Below are positions 11,758 to 23,530 of a stretch of 64,000 bases of DNA, one piece after another. A model generated the notes under the pieces. That model did not search any database and was not told where the DNA came from. It saw nothing but the letters and a program-made list of their open reading frames with translations. The stretch is taken from the NCBI GenBank assembly GCA_049999765.1, contig JBNGIQ010009488.1, positions 619,065-683,064 on the forward strand. Reading direction: 5' to 3'. Origin of the DNA: Phaeoceros laevis (Eukaryota > Anthocerotophyta > Anthocerotopsida > Notothyladales). The position numbers and the translations under genes were made by a program. Every line of letters begins with the position of its first letter. The first letter of the stretch is position 1.

Positions 11758-12289
11758 TTTGGTCGGGGTGAAGTCTAATCCATCGCAACCGCGCGTTCAA
11801 TTCAACCACCGGATGCAACTCCGCGCTGTACCGTAGACAGAGAAGAGACTCAATCGGAGACCCCGAAATGATGTCCAAAACCCTAAACCCGGTCTCGCAG
11901 GAGGTCATGGGAGGATGAGAGCTTAACTCCAGTCATCATGCAGAGACTAGTAGGTCAAGTACTGTAGAGGTGAGCGACCTTCACGCTCCGGCAGTACTAC
12001 ACGAAGAGCGTGGGCAGGCGCCGAGTTGTACTACTGGTGTACTACTGCGGGGCACAGGTTCTTCGCGGCCTGCGGTATTGTGTGCTCGCCTGCATTTTCC
12101 TCGCCTGCATTCCTCTAAATATGGCAAACGGTGGCGTCCTGAAACTGCATCGTACTGCATCCCGCACAATGCAGCAGCTGTCTAATGACCAACTTGAAGA
12201 CTGGCAGCAGCCATGGCAGCTCATCCGACTTGACTTGATTCCGTCTGAGCTTGGCGGTGGCAGGGGGAGGGAAGGGAGCAGCTGGAACG
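11758..12289. promoter_or_regulatory. Divergent promoter region between PPIL3-type cyclophilin and ZIP gene
   Basis: The two start codons face away from each other across 532 bases, so both promoters and 5' UTRs must lie here. I see no clear TATA box. Location inferred from gene orientation only. Confidence 0.4.
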
Positions 12290-13662
12290 ATGGAGGTGAG
12301 CCGAGTGTTGCGTACGGCGGCGCTGTTGGCCCTGGCGCTGGCGCTTGGAGCAGCGGAGGTGCAGGCTCACGTTGGCCATGACCACGGGGACGAGGAGCTC
12401 GAGGAGGGAGTGAACTACCGCCGGAAGAGCCTGGTGCTCGTCAAGATTTATTGCCTCATCATCGTCTTCTTTGCCACCTTCATACCGGGAATCTCCCCCT
12501 ACTACTGGCGCTGGAACGAGGCTTTCCTGCTGCTCGGCACGCAGTTCGCCGGGGGCATCTTTCTGGCTGTCTCCATGATCCATTTCTTGCCGGATGCGGA
12601 TGCTACCTTCAGGAAGCACACTTCCAAGGAGTATCCTTTTGCCTTCATGCTCGCCTGTGTGGGCTTCCTCCTGACTCTGCTAGCGGATGCTGCCATCGAA
12701 TCGATTTACGGCAAAGAGCAGAAGCGCGAGCTGCAGGCTGTTTCGGCTGATGTGGAGAAGAACTTCTCAACAGGTGCCTTTTGACTCATCGTTCGATTCG
12801 GAAATTAGTCTCCGGATCAGAGCATTGAGCACCCGAGACAGCATTCTCATGTTCTTTCGTGTTGTAACTATATGTCAGGTGGCAAGGGCGACGTTGCTGG
12901 TGGAGGAGGCTTGAAAGTGAGTGCAACTGTTTAATATGTTTCTGCTATGGAACTGTAGTTGGTACCTTCAAGAACTGTATGGCCGCTGTGCCGATGTACT
13001 GACCAATTCGGGCACCTGCAGAATGATGGAGGCTCTCACGCTAATCTGGCGAAAGGGCTGGCGGCGGTTCCCAGGGCATCTTACGGAGATGCTGTGCTTC
13101 TCATCTTCGCTCTGTGCTTCCACTCCGTATTCGAGGGCATTGCCATTGGGATTGCACGTAAGTCTTCAATTTGATCACCTGACCTTGAACAAAATGCTTT
13201 TGCACAGGGTCACGTTTTTTTAATCTGGCTGAAGTGGTGGATCTCAATCTTTCTGTGATGTTCCATGCAGCGACGGCGCATGATGCCTGGAAGGCTCTGT
13301 GGACCGTGACACTACACAAGGTCTTCGCAGCCATAGCAATGGCCATTGCCCTTCTGCGGATACTTCCTGAACGGCCCCTGATCTCATGCGCTTCCTATGC
13401 ATTTGCGTTTGCCATTTCTTCACCAATTGGAGTGGCCATCGGCATCATAATCAACGCCACAACGCAAGGAACTACTGCTGACTGGATTTATGCTATCTCC
13501 ATGGGTTTCGCCGCCGGCATCTTCATATATGTGGCTATCAACCACCTTCTGGCTAAGGGATACCAGCCGGATCACAAGCTTGCAGAAGATAATCCTTTTT
13601 ACAAATTCTTGGCAGCCACCTTGGGTGTTGCGCTGGTTGCTATTGTCCTCATTTGGGATTGA
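12290..13662 (+). CDS. ZIP-family metal transporter (plant ZIP2/ZIP11-like)
   Basis: A membrane transporter moving zinc or related divalent metals into the cytosol. Four exons (12290-12773, 12879-12916, 13022-13157, 13271-13662) sum to 1050 bases, 349 residues. A hydrophobic signal peptide ([15 protein letters not shown]) precedes a histidine-rich stretch [10 protein letters not shown]. Early spans include [15 protein letters not shown]. The family signature in span IV is [12 protein letters not shown], and span V carries [16 protein letters not shown], giving the paired His/Glu metal site. The C-terminus IWD is typical of the ZIP2-type subgroup. The usual cytoplasmic His-rich loop is short, with [13 protein letters not shown] and NDGGSHANL. 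The ATG at 12290 is preferred because it gives the signal peptide; upstream in-frame codons are not ATG. Confidence 0.93.
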
Positions 13663-14364
13663 AGACTTCGGTTTTGTACGTATCGAAGCTTCTCTGGTCT
13701 CCTGGTAGGGCTCCACGGATACCCCTCTATGTATATACTATGAGACATTCGAGGGGTTTGCTACTGAGTGCGGGACGGGATACCAGATCTAGTAGCGGCA
13801 AACCAGATTATGTTCTGGTTAAATAGCTAGACTTCATTGTTCGCTCCATGTGTTCGTCAGGCTGTCTCCCCTTGGGGTCGACGTTGTAGTTATGTCCTTG
13901 TAACATTTATGAGCCTTTGAGTTCACTCGCTTCTTGCCAGTGAAGGCCCAACAGAACTGTTTTCAGTTTGAATGAGCAGTAGTGGCTGCTGCCCGGCAAG
14001 CATATCGACGTCTTATTTTTGGTAGACCTCATTTCGAAACTCTTCCACTACCGACTGCACTGACTCGCCGGATTGTATTCTTCTGCTTGTCGGTAATCTC
14101 CTGAACTGATTGCCCTTCTGACTTCCATTCTCCTCCTTAAACGACAATAAGGTGGTGCACATCTGGGAAGGACAGTGCACCATGAGCACATCAAGCTGCA
14201 CAGAGAGGTTCAAGCTGTCTTATCACTCCAAGGCATTGAAGTCGTGGTACAACTAGAACTAGTGTATACAGTTGGGTATGCTACAAGGCAGGCAGGCAGG
14301 CAGGCTGGCAGCATCGTGCTTTTCGAGGAGTGCTTGCGGGAAGAGCAGGTGATGGTGCGAGAAA
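13663..14364. other. Intergenic stretch with short GGCA repeat
   Basis: Holds the ZIP 3' UTR and the promoter of the next gene. A short tetranucleotide tract (GGCA, about four units and an imperfect fifth) lies near 14287-14310. Nothing else stands out. Confidence 0.5.
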
Positions 14365-15497
14365 ATGGGGGCTGCTCTGTCCTCTTGCGGCTTTTTGGGA
14401 AAGAAGCCCCAAAAGAAGTACTCTCCCACTTCAGATGGCACAAGTGGTGCAGCTGAAGGGAACTCCCTTCTGGCATCTTTGAAATCCTACATGTCTAGCA
14501 AGCTACGAAGGCGGCCTGCCAAATCGAAGCACGCGGAGCCGGAATCCCTCCAAGCCTTTCATCAATCGTCAGAAACAGGTGTGCATATATGTTATCACTA
14601 GTACGAGTCTAATTGTTGACTGACTCACACTCATCACCTCTTGGAAGTCGTCAGCACCGTGTAGAGTTGCCAAAAGACCCACAGGGAAATGAGCAGTGTT
14701 GCTGTACATAGATAGCCTTATTTACACCTGTTTGTGGTACAGAAGTGCGCCCGTCGAGGCTTCAAGGTGCACTGTTCAGCTTGAGGAGTCCATGGAAGAA
14801 TTCATCTAAGGTTCTCAAAACTTCGCCCCCTATCAGTATTTTACAAGACAACGCCGCTTATAGGAGTCTCAGCAGGTCGGAACAAGCTGACACCGAAGGC
14901 CATATCATCATTCTTAACGTCTTCCATGCCATTTCGTCATTGGAGCGATCCTACATGGCCCATTTTGTGCAAGTGGCTCCCTCAGATGACCCCTACATCC
15001 GATCACTGACCCAATGGACTGATGCTAACAAGAGAGTCATGCTCAACACCTTTGAATACCTATCCAAACTGAAGGCAGACTACATGGACAAAGTATGTAA
15101 AGGAGCAGGGGCTAGGGAGTTTTCGTTGCCCAGATCCCTGACTAACCCATTCGACAACACAATGGTGAGAAGAAAGGTCATGCAGCTAGAGAACATGGTA
15201 TCCTCGAGGGATATGGAGTTAAGAATGCTGAGAGACAAATTCCAGAAAGATGATGAAGACCATAAGCGCTTGATTTTCCAACTCTCTCGAAGTTTAGAGA
15301 GAAGAGAGGTGGAGAAAAAGGAGGAGCAAAAGCTCACCTCAGACCGAGACAACTCTGGCAACTCTAGCAACCGAGACAACTCTGGCAAGACCTTCAAACA
15401 GTTGGATGATGTGTTAGAACGTGAGCGAAGAATCAGGATACCCCCACAGGACATAATACCACAGACTGAGATCACTGAAATCGAGGAAGTTGAATAG
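14365..15497 (+). CDS. Putative N-myristoylated coiled-coil protein, DUF641/GIL1-like
   Basis: Two exons (14365-14578 and 14743-15497) join in phase to 323 codons, 322 residues. The N-terminus MGAALSSCGFLG is a good N-myristoylation site with a nearby cysteine for palmitoylation, so the product may sit on the plasma membrane. The central part (HIIILNVFHAISSLERSYMA, then YLSKLKADYMD) followed by a coiled coil (VMQLENMVSSRDMELRMLRD) resembles the layout of plant DUF641 proteins such as GIL1 and IRKI. The match is weak and rests on pattern only. A low-complexity doublet DRDNSGNSSNRDNSGK lies before the C-terminus. Function unknown here. Confidence 0.6.
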
Positions 15498-15650
15498 GAC
15501 TGTATTCAATACTTTCACTCTCTGTATCAGTTACATAACAACTAGTCAGAAGACGTTTTATTGCCCCGTAGGAATGCAATGGGGCACGGTGTGTAATAAG
15601 TAAAAGCGATGTAAGACCTTAAGATTGCTAATTCGACTGCCCTGTAAAGT

Positions 15651-16469
15651 ATGGCCAGCCTGTTGCGGCCCCTTCTTGGAGCCGGAGTCTGCCGATCGGG
15701 ACCGAATGGCAGCTTCCAGAATTCCCCAGCGTCCACCAGCTACTGCTGCAATAACCAGTCCTACCGGCGCATCTGGCCACCGTCCGCCAAGTCACTGATC
15801 AGCTCACGTCGTGAAGCTGCCGATTCTGGTGCTCTATGTAGTCACTCGTTCCCCATTTGTGCTGCGCTGCCCTCTGTGAATTGATGCTATCTACCACGGT
15901 GAGGTGGCACATCTGTGCCTGTTGTTTTGTTGCCAGATCCTCGAGCATCTGCCGGAAAAAGAAGCGGCTATCAGGAAAATGAGGTTCCAAGCGACGGAGG
16001 AGAACCCTTTGTGGTCACAGCTCCCAAGAAGCTCTATGCCCTAGAATACGGTAAGCTGAGAACTTGTCTCATGAGCACCCAGTCATGCTGGTTTACACTC
16101 ACCTGTGGCCCTGGGGCAGATTACGTTTCCGACTACCTGACCAGGCGAGAAGTGCACAGACAAGGTCATTTCCAGCTGCTGAAAAAGTATGTGGAACAGG
16201 GAAAAATTCTTCTTGCAGGGCCTCAGTCTCCACCTTACAAGGCACTTATCATCTTCCGGGTTGATTCAGTGACAGGTCTGTCTGTCAATACGTTGCTGTT
16301 TGTCCGCACGATGCGCTCCGTCCTCGGTTTCATCACCGTTGTGTGTCTGAACTGTCCAGAGGTGGAGAATTTCGTGTCCCAAGACCCCTACGCACAGAAT
16401 GGAATTGTTGTCAGGTCAAGTGCGATAGAGTGGCATGTTGTGGGTGGCGCCTGGAAGGATCGTTTGTAA
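15651..16469 (+). CDS. YCII-domain protein, probably organellar
   Basis: Four exons (15651-15828, 16021-16050, 16120-16275, 16360-16469) keep phase and give 157 residues. The first exon codes a Ser/Arg-rich, acid-poor leader (MASLLRPLLGAGVCRSG) that looks like a mitochondrial or plastid targeting peptide. The rest is a YCII (ferredoxin-like) fold: APKKLYALEYDYVSDYLTRR, GHFQLLKKYVEQGKILLAGP, then VENFVSQDPYAQNGIVV and the end IEWHVVGGAW. The family is related to the bacterial YciI proteins; the plant role is not established. The exon 1 donor (GTGCTC) is weak and was chosen because it keeps phase and avoids an in-frame stop at 15882, so the first junction is the uncertain part. Confidence 0.78.
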
Positions 16470-17094
16470 GGCCCGTTGCGGATTGCCAAAAACCTACTTC
16501 AGAGTCGTCATTTTTACGGCACGTGATTTGTTTTACCCCGAAGTTTAGGACGTCTCTCTCTACTTTGCACCATGAACATTGCATAGAGAACATCATTATC
16601 ACCGGGGGGTGCACAGATTCGAAATCGGATTGCGGAGCCGTGACTGGTGAGACGACGTGGATGAAGACGGTGATGTAGCGGTTTTGTAAATCCGTGTGCT
16701 TGTGCAGCGGCACATGCGGCCGACATAATATCCCTACCATGCCATATCAATGGTGGGCTGGCGATGGCGTACTAAAGGCGCCCGTAGCCCTGGTTTGCAA
16801 CTCTAAGTTGTCGCTCGCCTAGCCCTGCTCTGGGTGACCTTGCGCCATAAGCTTTCCGGCGTTCTTCTTCTGCTGCTGCTGCGCATGCATCTTCTTGGGG
16901 CGTGCTCCACCACCACCGGTTCTTGACGGCCCGCTGCAAGGATTCGGGCCTTTTGGTGCCGTTTCTGCTTACGCGATTGCTTGCGGGCTCTAATCTGGCA
17001 TCCCCGGGGTCGTGGAAGGGTTGAGGCTTTGCAGTCTTGGGGCAGTAGCTTGGCAAAAAGCCCTTATACTGCATAGAGGGATCGGCTTCCTGCA
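16470..17094. other. Intergenic stretch
   Basis: Contains the 3' UTR of the YCII gene and the promoter of the CUE gene. A short CTTCTTCTGCTGCTGCTG tract is near 16865. No gene recognised. Confidence 0.45.
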
Positions 17095-18537
17095 ATGTCT
17101 GCGGCAGTTTGCGGCAAGCGTCCCCTGTTCGACGACCTGCACGCCTCCCCTCCCAACGCTAAGAGGATACGGTGTGGAGGAGGTTCTCCAATCCGGTTTC
17201 CGTCCGTGTCCCCCGCCTCTAGGAGTAGCCCCTCGGGGGCCTCCGAGGCGACGGGGGCACCTGCTAACCCGCAATCCCCCGCTTCACCTCGGCAGGACCC
17301 ACTGTCACAGCTTCGACACCTTTTCCCTGACATGGATGGTCAGGTATGTTGTGCAACATCGTGGCTTGCTGTTTCTAACTTAGGGTTTCATGTTTTGAAT
17401 TGTACCCAAGCAGGCCATCACCTGAAACTCCCTTTCCTTTTATTTCTGCTTTGCCGATGGATGTGACTCGGGCAGCTACTGGAGAGAATCCTCTACGCAT
17501 GTGGAAACGACCTCGACTCTGCCATCAGGAGCCTGAACAAATTGCGGCTTGGTTCAAATGAGGAGCATACTCCAGCGAATGGAGAGCAACTTGAAAATGC
17601 ATCCGTTTCCTCCTCGCAGGCCAACCACTCACCCTCTGGTAAGTGTCACTGGAGATTGTACTGTTGTCGCTCAGCTTGCTTCCCTTTCAGTTCAGTTTAC
17701 GTTGAAACCCTTCTTCATGACTTGTTCCGTGTCAGACCCGCTCATGTGGGTTCTTTGCTCGGTGTCTGTCGTCAGTGGGTGCTCTGCAGGCGGGCTCATC
17801 TGCAGGGGTTAACAGTCACGCAGAGTCTAGTTCACCCCATGCCCCAACTGAGGGGATGGAATGGGTTGAATTGATGGTAAGGGAGATGATGAATGCATCA
17901 GATTTAGATGATGCAAGAGCAAGGGCCACAAGGGCACTGGAGGCATTCGAGAAGGCAGTCACCTCTCGGTCTACAGAGATTTTGCAGAAGGTAGGTGTGC
18001 AGGCGTCCCTATGCAGTTAGTTGTCCCCGACCATTCAAGTAGGCTGGCCAGCCCTGTTTGGGTGAACATGTCTGGTTTGGTGTTCTGCAAGCATAGCTAG
18101 GTGTGGTTCCATGGGATGTTCTTGGGTTGCATGTGAAAATGATTAAACAGGTTGTGTTGAACTGTCTTAAATGTTAAACAGGAGAATGAAGCATTTCGGG
18201 ATCAGCTTCAGAACTTAGTTCGTGACAACCAGATTCTCAAGCGCGCCTGTATTATTCAGCATGAACGGCAACTTGAGCATGAAAGTCGAACTAGGGAGAT
18301 GGAGCAGTTAAAACAACTATGTACTAAGTATCAAGAACAGCTTAGGAGTCTGGAGGTACGTATCTTATGTGTACTTAGCATGCAATCTGTGCACTCTTGA
18401 AGCATTCAGCTGATTTTACTGATACGATTCTGCATTATTTTGGTTCCCAGATGAGTAACTATACCCTTGGTCTACACCTTCGCAAGGCCCAGGAGGGTAG
18501 TTCCATACCCGGACGGTTTCACCCTGATGTGTTTTAA
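17095..18537 (+). CDS. CUE-domain plant protein (At5g32440-like)
   Basis: Five exons (17095-17343, 17476-17638, 17776-17990, 18182-18355, 18451-18537) total 888 bases, 295 residues. The order matches the plant family annotated as ubiquitin-system Cue proteins. The start MSAAVCGKRPLFDDL and SPPNAKRIRCGGGSPIRF come first. A CUE-type helical domain follows (LRHLFPDMDGQLLERILYAC, LDSAIRSLNKLRLGS), then a Ser-rich spacer, a helix WVELMVREMMNASDLDDARA, a coiled coil (LKRACIIQHERQLEHE) and the very conserved end IPGRFHPDVF. CUE domains bind ubiquitin. The biological role of this plant family is not well known. Confidence 0.9.
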
Positions 18538-19726
18538 GGGGCCGCAATGGTAAGTACATGATGGGGTTGCAGCATCGTCATGAAGTTCGGCGGTAGGTGG
18601 AAGATGTGTAACAGGATGCTTCAGGGTTTATGCGAGTGTGAACAGCACATTGAGTTATCTCTCATTGCTTCAAGGTCCACAGAGAAACTTGGGAACAAGC
18701 AACTGTTTCTGACATGCAGGTGTGAAAGAACTGTTCCAGGAGCAGTCTGAGGTGGCCCTAAGCAAAAGGGAACATTTGGAAACGAGGCCAACGCTTGAAT
18801 GCAGTGTGTGCAGTGACCATCATTTTTGGATGAATGCTCAAGACTGGTTTACCGGGACGTAGTGAAGGCTTTTGGCCAGGCGAATTGCAACGCCATGAGC
18901 TTAGTTACTGCTTATGTTAACAAATGTTAACTTCTCAATGTAGGCTGTAGGGCAAATAAGTGTATAGGGATTGAGGTTGTGTTACCACGGCCCAAAACCA
19001 TTATGGATGCCATTGTACAGCAGCAAGACGGAAACTGTTCATGTCAAAATAAGTGTGTTTCCTGGGAATGCTAAACAGTATTTTGAGTACCGTGCTTTGA
19101 CATGCAGAGAATTCGAGCTGTCCTCGGCCTGTCTGTGTTGGGAGATGGATATCGCATTGTTGCCGCTCAGGCACAGAAGGCAAGAAGTCAAAGTTTTTCA
19201 GAAGTCTCGGGTACAGGACAGGCACGCAAGCACCTCTCTCTCTCTCTCTCTCTCTCTCTCCTTTATCTCTCTCTCTCTCTTCAAGGATCCAGATGAAGTG
19301 TTCGAAACCTCCTTTCCAGGTGGTCTTGGAAGTTGGAACTAGGAACTTTTGTAGAGCACTTCGCTTCAAACCTGAAAGTTAGAACGGCAAATTCGACTTT
19401 TCTAAATAACAGATGGTATTTAGTTCGTGGATAACGCCAGTCATCTGCCACGTCGTCTGCAAGGCTTTTGCTATATGTTTTCTTAAGTGTTCAAAACATA
19501 TGGTAGGCCACCTGTTGCAGTCCGGGTGGCGGCGCGGAGTGAACAGCTTTCTTTCTATATTATCCTCTATCAAAGAAAAAATGAGTGCTGCCATAAACGG
19601 GGCCTCCGTGGTGGTACATTGGCTGCAGATCCAGCCAGGACTTGAGGTCTTGAGAGTGCCGTGCGGGCAGTCAGCAGCCAACACGACAATTCTACCTGTA
19701 CATTGCTGGCTTCTCTACATCCTTCA
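18538..19726. other. Intergenic stretch between convergent genes
   Basis: Holds the 3' UTRs of the CUE gene (+) and hybrid kinase (-). Apart from the dinucleotide repeat annotated separately I see no gene. Confidence 0.5.
19233..19281. repeat. (CT)n microsatellite
   Basis: An almost pure CT dinucleotide tract of about 49 bases, interrupted once by TTTAT near 19262. It lies in the 3' intergenic space. Confidence 0.95.
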
Positions 19727-22462
19727 CTAATCCGTCACAGGTGTACGCAAAAACTGGACAGCTCCAGGCACATCACTACTGGTGGGGCCTAGCGCGGGAG
19801 AGGCCGCAGGAGTGGAGGCCACGATGGTGTCGATGACCGAATACAAGCTCTCCCAGTTAATGGGCTTGGTGAGATATCCATCCAGTTTCATCTCCTCGAG
19901 CGTTTCTCGCTCCTTGGTAAGCACATCCGCCGTGAGGGCATAAATGGGCACCTTGGAAGCAGGACCGCTGAGGCTCCGGATCAGCTTGGTAGCGCTCAAC
20001 CCGTCCAACACAGGCATCTGCAGGTCCATGAGGACCATATCATATTGCGCCTCCTGAATTGCCTCAACTGCCAGCTGCCCATTGCCAACCAGCTGCACCT
20101 CGTGCCCGGACATCTTCAGCATACGCCCCAGCAACGCTCTGCTCACTCTGTCGTCCTCAGCTGCCAACACCCGTAACGGCCGACCTGTCCCCTTGCGAGA
20201 ATCAACCTTCTGAACCGACGGGTCGGGTCGCACCTTGGGCGGACCAGGTGCTGGCAGCAGAGGAATGCGGAAAGCGAAGGTGCTGCCCTTTCCGGGCTCG
20301 CTCTCCACCCAGATCCGACCGGCCATGGCCGTCACAAGGCCCTTTGAGATGGCCAGGCCCAGCCCCGTGCCGCCGAACTTCCTTGTCGTGCTAGTGTCGG
20401 CCTGCGAGAAGGACTGGAACAGCCTGCCCTGCTGCTCCTTGCTCAGCCCGATCCCGCTGTCCTGAACTCGCACCTCGTGCCAAACAGTCCTGCAGACATC
20501 TTCCTCGGCAATTTCACAACCGTTGGTGGATGTAGCAGCCTCGCCAATGTCCAGGTTCTTCAATCCTGCTGGCCTCCTGTTAGCAGCAGTAAGCTTACAA
20601 GGCGGTGTCTCCTCCCCATGGTCTCCAGCATCTGTTAGCCAGCAGGAAGGAGTTCGTTCATTCATGGGATCAGTTGGACACCTCGCCGGATAAGGAAGTT
20701 GCTGTAAAAAGCAAGACAAGTGACCTTGGGAGGAAACCAATCACCAACCTTGCACTGGGAGCCAGCTGATGTTGATGCCGCCGCTTTCTGTGAACTTGAT
20801 GGCGTTGCTGACAAGGTTGTTGAGCACCTGCCGGATGCGTTCGTCTCCTCTGACTGCCTGCTGATGGCACTCCGGCAACACCACCGTGAGGGAAAGCTTC
20901 TTCTCCGCAAGCCGCCCCTGGAAGAGGGCCGACACCTGCTCCATCAGCTCACCGATGTGAAAACTCTTCACCTCCAGAGTGAACTTGCCGGACTGGATGG
21001 CAGAGAAGTCGAGGATCTCGTCCAGTACTTGAATCAGCCCCTGGCCACACCCTTGCATCACCCTGACAAACCTAGATTGCTCGCTGGAGAGCGAGGTGTC
21101 GTGTTGCAGCAGATCCAGCATGCCCAACACCCCGGTCATGGGCGTACGCAGCTCGTGGCTCATCATGGCCAGGAACTGCGTCTTGGCTTTGTCGGCGGCT
21201 TCCACGGCCAGGCGAGCATCCCATTCCGCTGTTATGTCATTGAGGAACCAAATGCGGCCGTGGGTGGCGTTCTTGCTCACGGGGTAAGACTGTACCCGAT
21301 ACACCCGCCGGGGATCCTTGAGCTCCCAGTCCCACTGGAAGAGCTGGTCGCGGTTGGCAGCCACCTGCTTGAAGCACCTGCGCAGCAGACATTCATCACA
21401 AGTTTGCAAGCAGCCCAATTTCCAACCATTCCTGCCTACACCTCCACTCTGATGCGTGCACGCACTTCACAGCAGGAGGTGGAGTCGGTACCGGTAGGCA
21501 TAAGCTCGCACCACGCAGCGGTTGGCGAGCCGGCACATCCCCGCCGCAAGCACCTTGGCGTCCACCTCCCCTGCTCCATCGAGGGCCAGCAGATCCGAGG
21601 CCGCGGAATTCACCACGCAGGGGCCCGTGCGGTCGTCCACGAACACCACCGAGTGCGGCATGGCCTTGAGAATGACGTCGAAGCGCCTGCCCACCCTGTC
21701 CCAGCAGGAAGCCCGCACCTTGGCGGCCAGCAGCAGCGGCAGCGACTGGCCGGCCTCCCCCATCACATCCTCGCAGTCGGGCAACACCCTTCCTGGATCC
21801 AGCCACAGCGCGTAACAGATGCCCTCGTGCCCCTCCGCCTGGAACTGCGTGGCCATGAGCCGCGTTGGCCGATCCCCGAGCACCGTGCTCAGCAGGCTGG
21901 GCAGCCTCACCCCCTCCGTGCTCACGGGCTTGCACCCTGCCGCAGCCTTGAGCACCCCCGGGGTGAGCCGCACCGGCACAGTCACCAGGCCCTTGGGCAC
22001 GCACAGCACCGTCTCCGCCACATTGAAGGGCTTCTGCACCAGAGCTGCCACCAGCAGGTCGCACTGCAGGGAGGTGGCCACGATCTGCATCACAGAATGC
22101 GGCAGCTCCGGCGCATTCCCAAGGGAGGAGTCCCACCCCGCCGGGCCACCATGCTCTGCCACCTCGTCCGCGTCCCCGGAGTGTCCTCCCGGAGGGATGG
22201 CCAGGATAGTGGCGGCCACCCCGCCGCTGGACACCCGCTGCAGCCCTTCCACCTTGAGCTTCTTGCTGCTCTCGTTGCCTCCATGGCTGCTCCGAAAGGC
22301 CGTGCTGCTGCTGCTGCTGCTGCTGATGCTCCCTGCTCCAGGCTGCTGCACTCGATCCTCAACCCCTTGTCCATGAATCATGCTCCGGGACCCGGGCTCC
22401 ACGCACATGCTCCAAAGGCGGGGCCTCAACCATGTCCCGGCAACGCACAGGCGGCCTCCCAC
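19727..22462 (-). CDS. Hybrid sensor histidine kinase (GAF-like, PAS, HisKA, HATPase, receiver)
   Basis: A cytosolic-type two-component kinase with its own receiver; no membrane span or ethylene-receptor segment is seen. Three exons (22462-21492, 21377-20756, 20701-19727) join in phase to 855 residues. The N-terminus is Ser-rich. A GAF-like region follows, then PAS (ILKAMPHSVVFVDD and a second part to WFLNDITAEWDARL). The phospho-acceptor H-box is FLAMMSHELRTPMTGVLGML. The ATP-binding boxes are RIRQVLNNLVSNAIKFT, VQDSGIGLS and FGGTGLGLAISKGL. The receiver has the acidic pair in VLAAEDDRVSR, the phospho-Asp in MVLMDLQMPVLDG, Thr in ALTAD and Lys in YLTKPI, so all key residues are intact. It could belong to the PAS-histidine kinase (PHK) group of bryophytes. 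The first ATG at 22462 and another at 22380 are both possible. Confidence 0.88.
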
Positions 22463-23530
22463 ACCTTCCCGTCATCAAAACGCCCTAGGTCCCTGTCTCC
22501 AGCGCAGAATGCGCATCCGCAGCTTCCCGGCAGAGCTTTCCACACAGATCTGAGACGAAATGCAACAACAATTGCCGCCTTGCCTTGTCCCATCCCACGG
22601 CACCGGCACCAACCTACATCGCCGCTACGGTCATCTACCACACATCCACCACGGACATCCTCGTCCTGCCGCTGCTACAGGGCCATCCCTCTCGAAGCAG
22701 CAGTGGGCAACATAGGCGCAATAAGATCAGGTTCTCTGACTCTCCCTCTCCTCCTCCAAGTTCCAGCAGTCAACATCTTCTGCATTCTTCCCTCATCGGA
22801 ATCGGTCCCGGTTAGCGCCAGGACCGGCCGGCGAGCGAGAGACCAGGGTTGCACGGGTCTGGCTCGCGTGCTGCGCGAGAACCCGAGACGTGCCGCAGAG
22901 CGCTCCTACCTGAGGCTCCTGGGACCCAGCCTGACGCAGCTCGTGCAAACCCTCTATTAATACAGAAATTTATGCGAATCACGCGGAGAAAATCGAGGGG
23001 GAGGCCACGCCGGCTTCCAACCCTAACCTGTCACGTGGACTATCAGCTGGCGCTGCGTCACTCCTGCCGGCGAGGCCCGGCACGCTCCATCTGACGGATG
23101 CAACGGCGCTGTGACTCGCAACAGCGGACTCGCTCTTGTTTGCGGAGCTGTCGACTTGCCACTGCCAAACCGTGCTAAGGACTCGGCCGCCGCCTCGCAC
23201 AGCGAATCTTCCCGTGCCATGGCGATCTCCAAGCGGCAGCGGCCCCGGCAGCTTGCCGGCTGCCGGGGTGCGGCATATAAATCCCTGGCTTCGCCCTTCA
23301 AACAGGTTGTCTGTTTGTTGGCTTTTAGGGCATTTCTCCAGGTTGAAATCTTGCGCCTTCAGGAGGAGTTTCTTGATTCTCATGGTCGGTTGAGTAGACG
23401 ATGGATCCATTGAGCTCTGATGGTGGTGGTTGCATCTTCCTTCAGGCTCGAATGTGTGTTGAAGTGATCCCTTCCTCTTCGTGTCTGAGCTTTGAAGCGG
23501 CTTTCTGGCACAGCCTTTTGCGAGTGAAGG
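22463..23530. promoter_or_regulatory. Divergent promoter region, hybrid kinase and small repeat protein
   Basis: The hybrid kinase and the small protein gene are transcribed away from this 1.07-kb, GC-rich interval. It must contain both promoters. A TATA element is visible on the plus side (annotated separately). Confidence 0.45.
23275..23282 (+). promoter_or_regulatory. Candidate TATA box
   Basis: ATATAAAT in an otherwise GC-rich stretch (GGGGTGCGGC before, CCCTGGC after), 249 bases before the ATG at 23531. Position and sequence suit a plant core promoter, with transcription starting near 23310. Confidence 0.5.

Noticed and set aside
20720-22960. A 746-codon open frame on the plus strand opposite the hybrid kinase
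   Set aside because: It lies antisense to a confirmed kinase in GC-rich DNA, where the complementary frame is often stop-free. Its residues (many His, Pro, Gly, no domain) look like a shadow.
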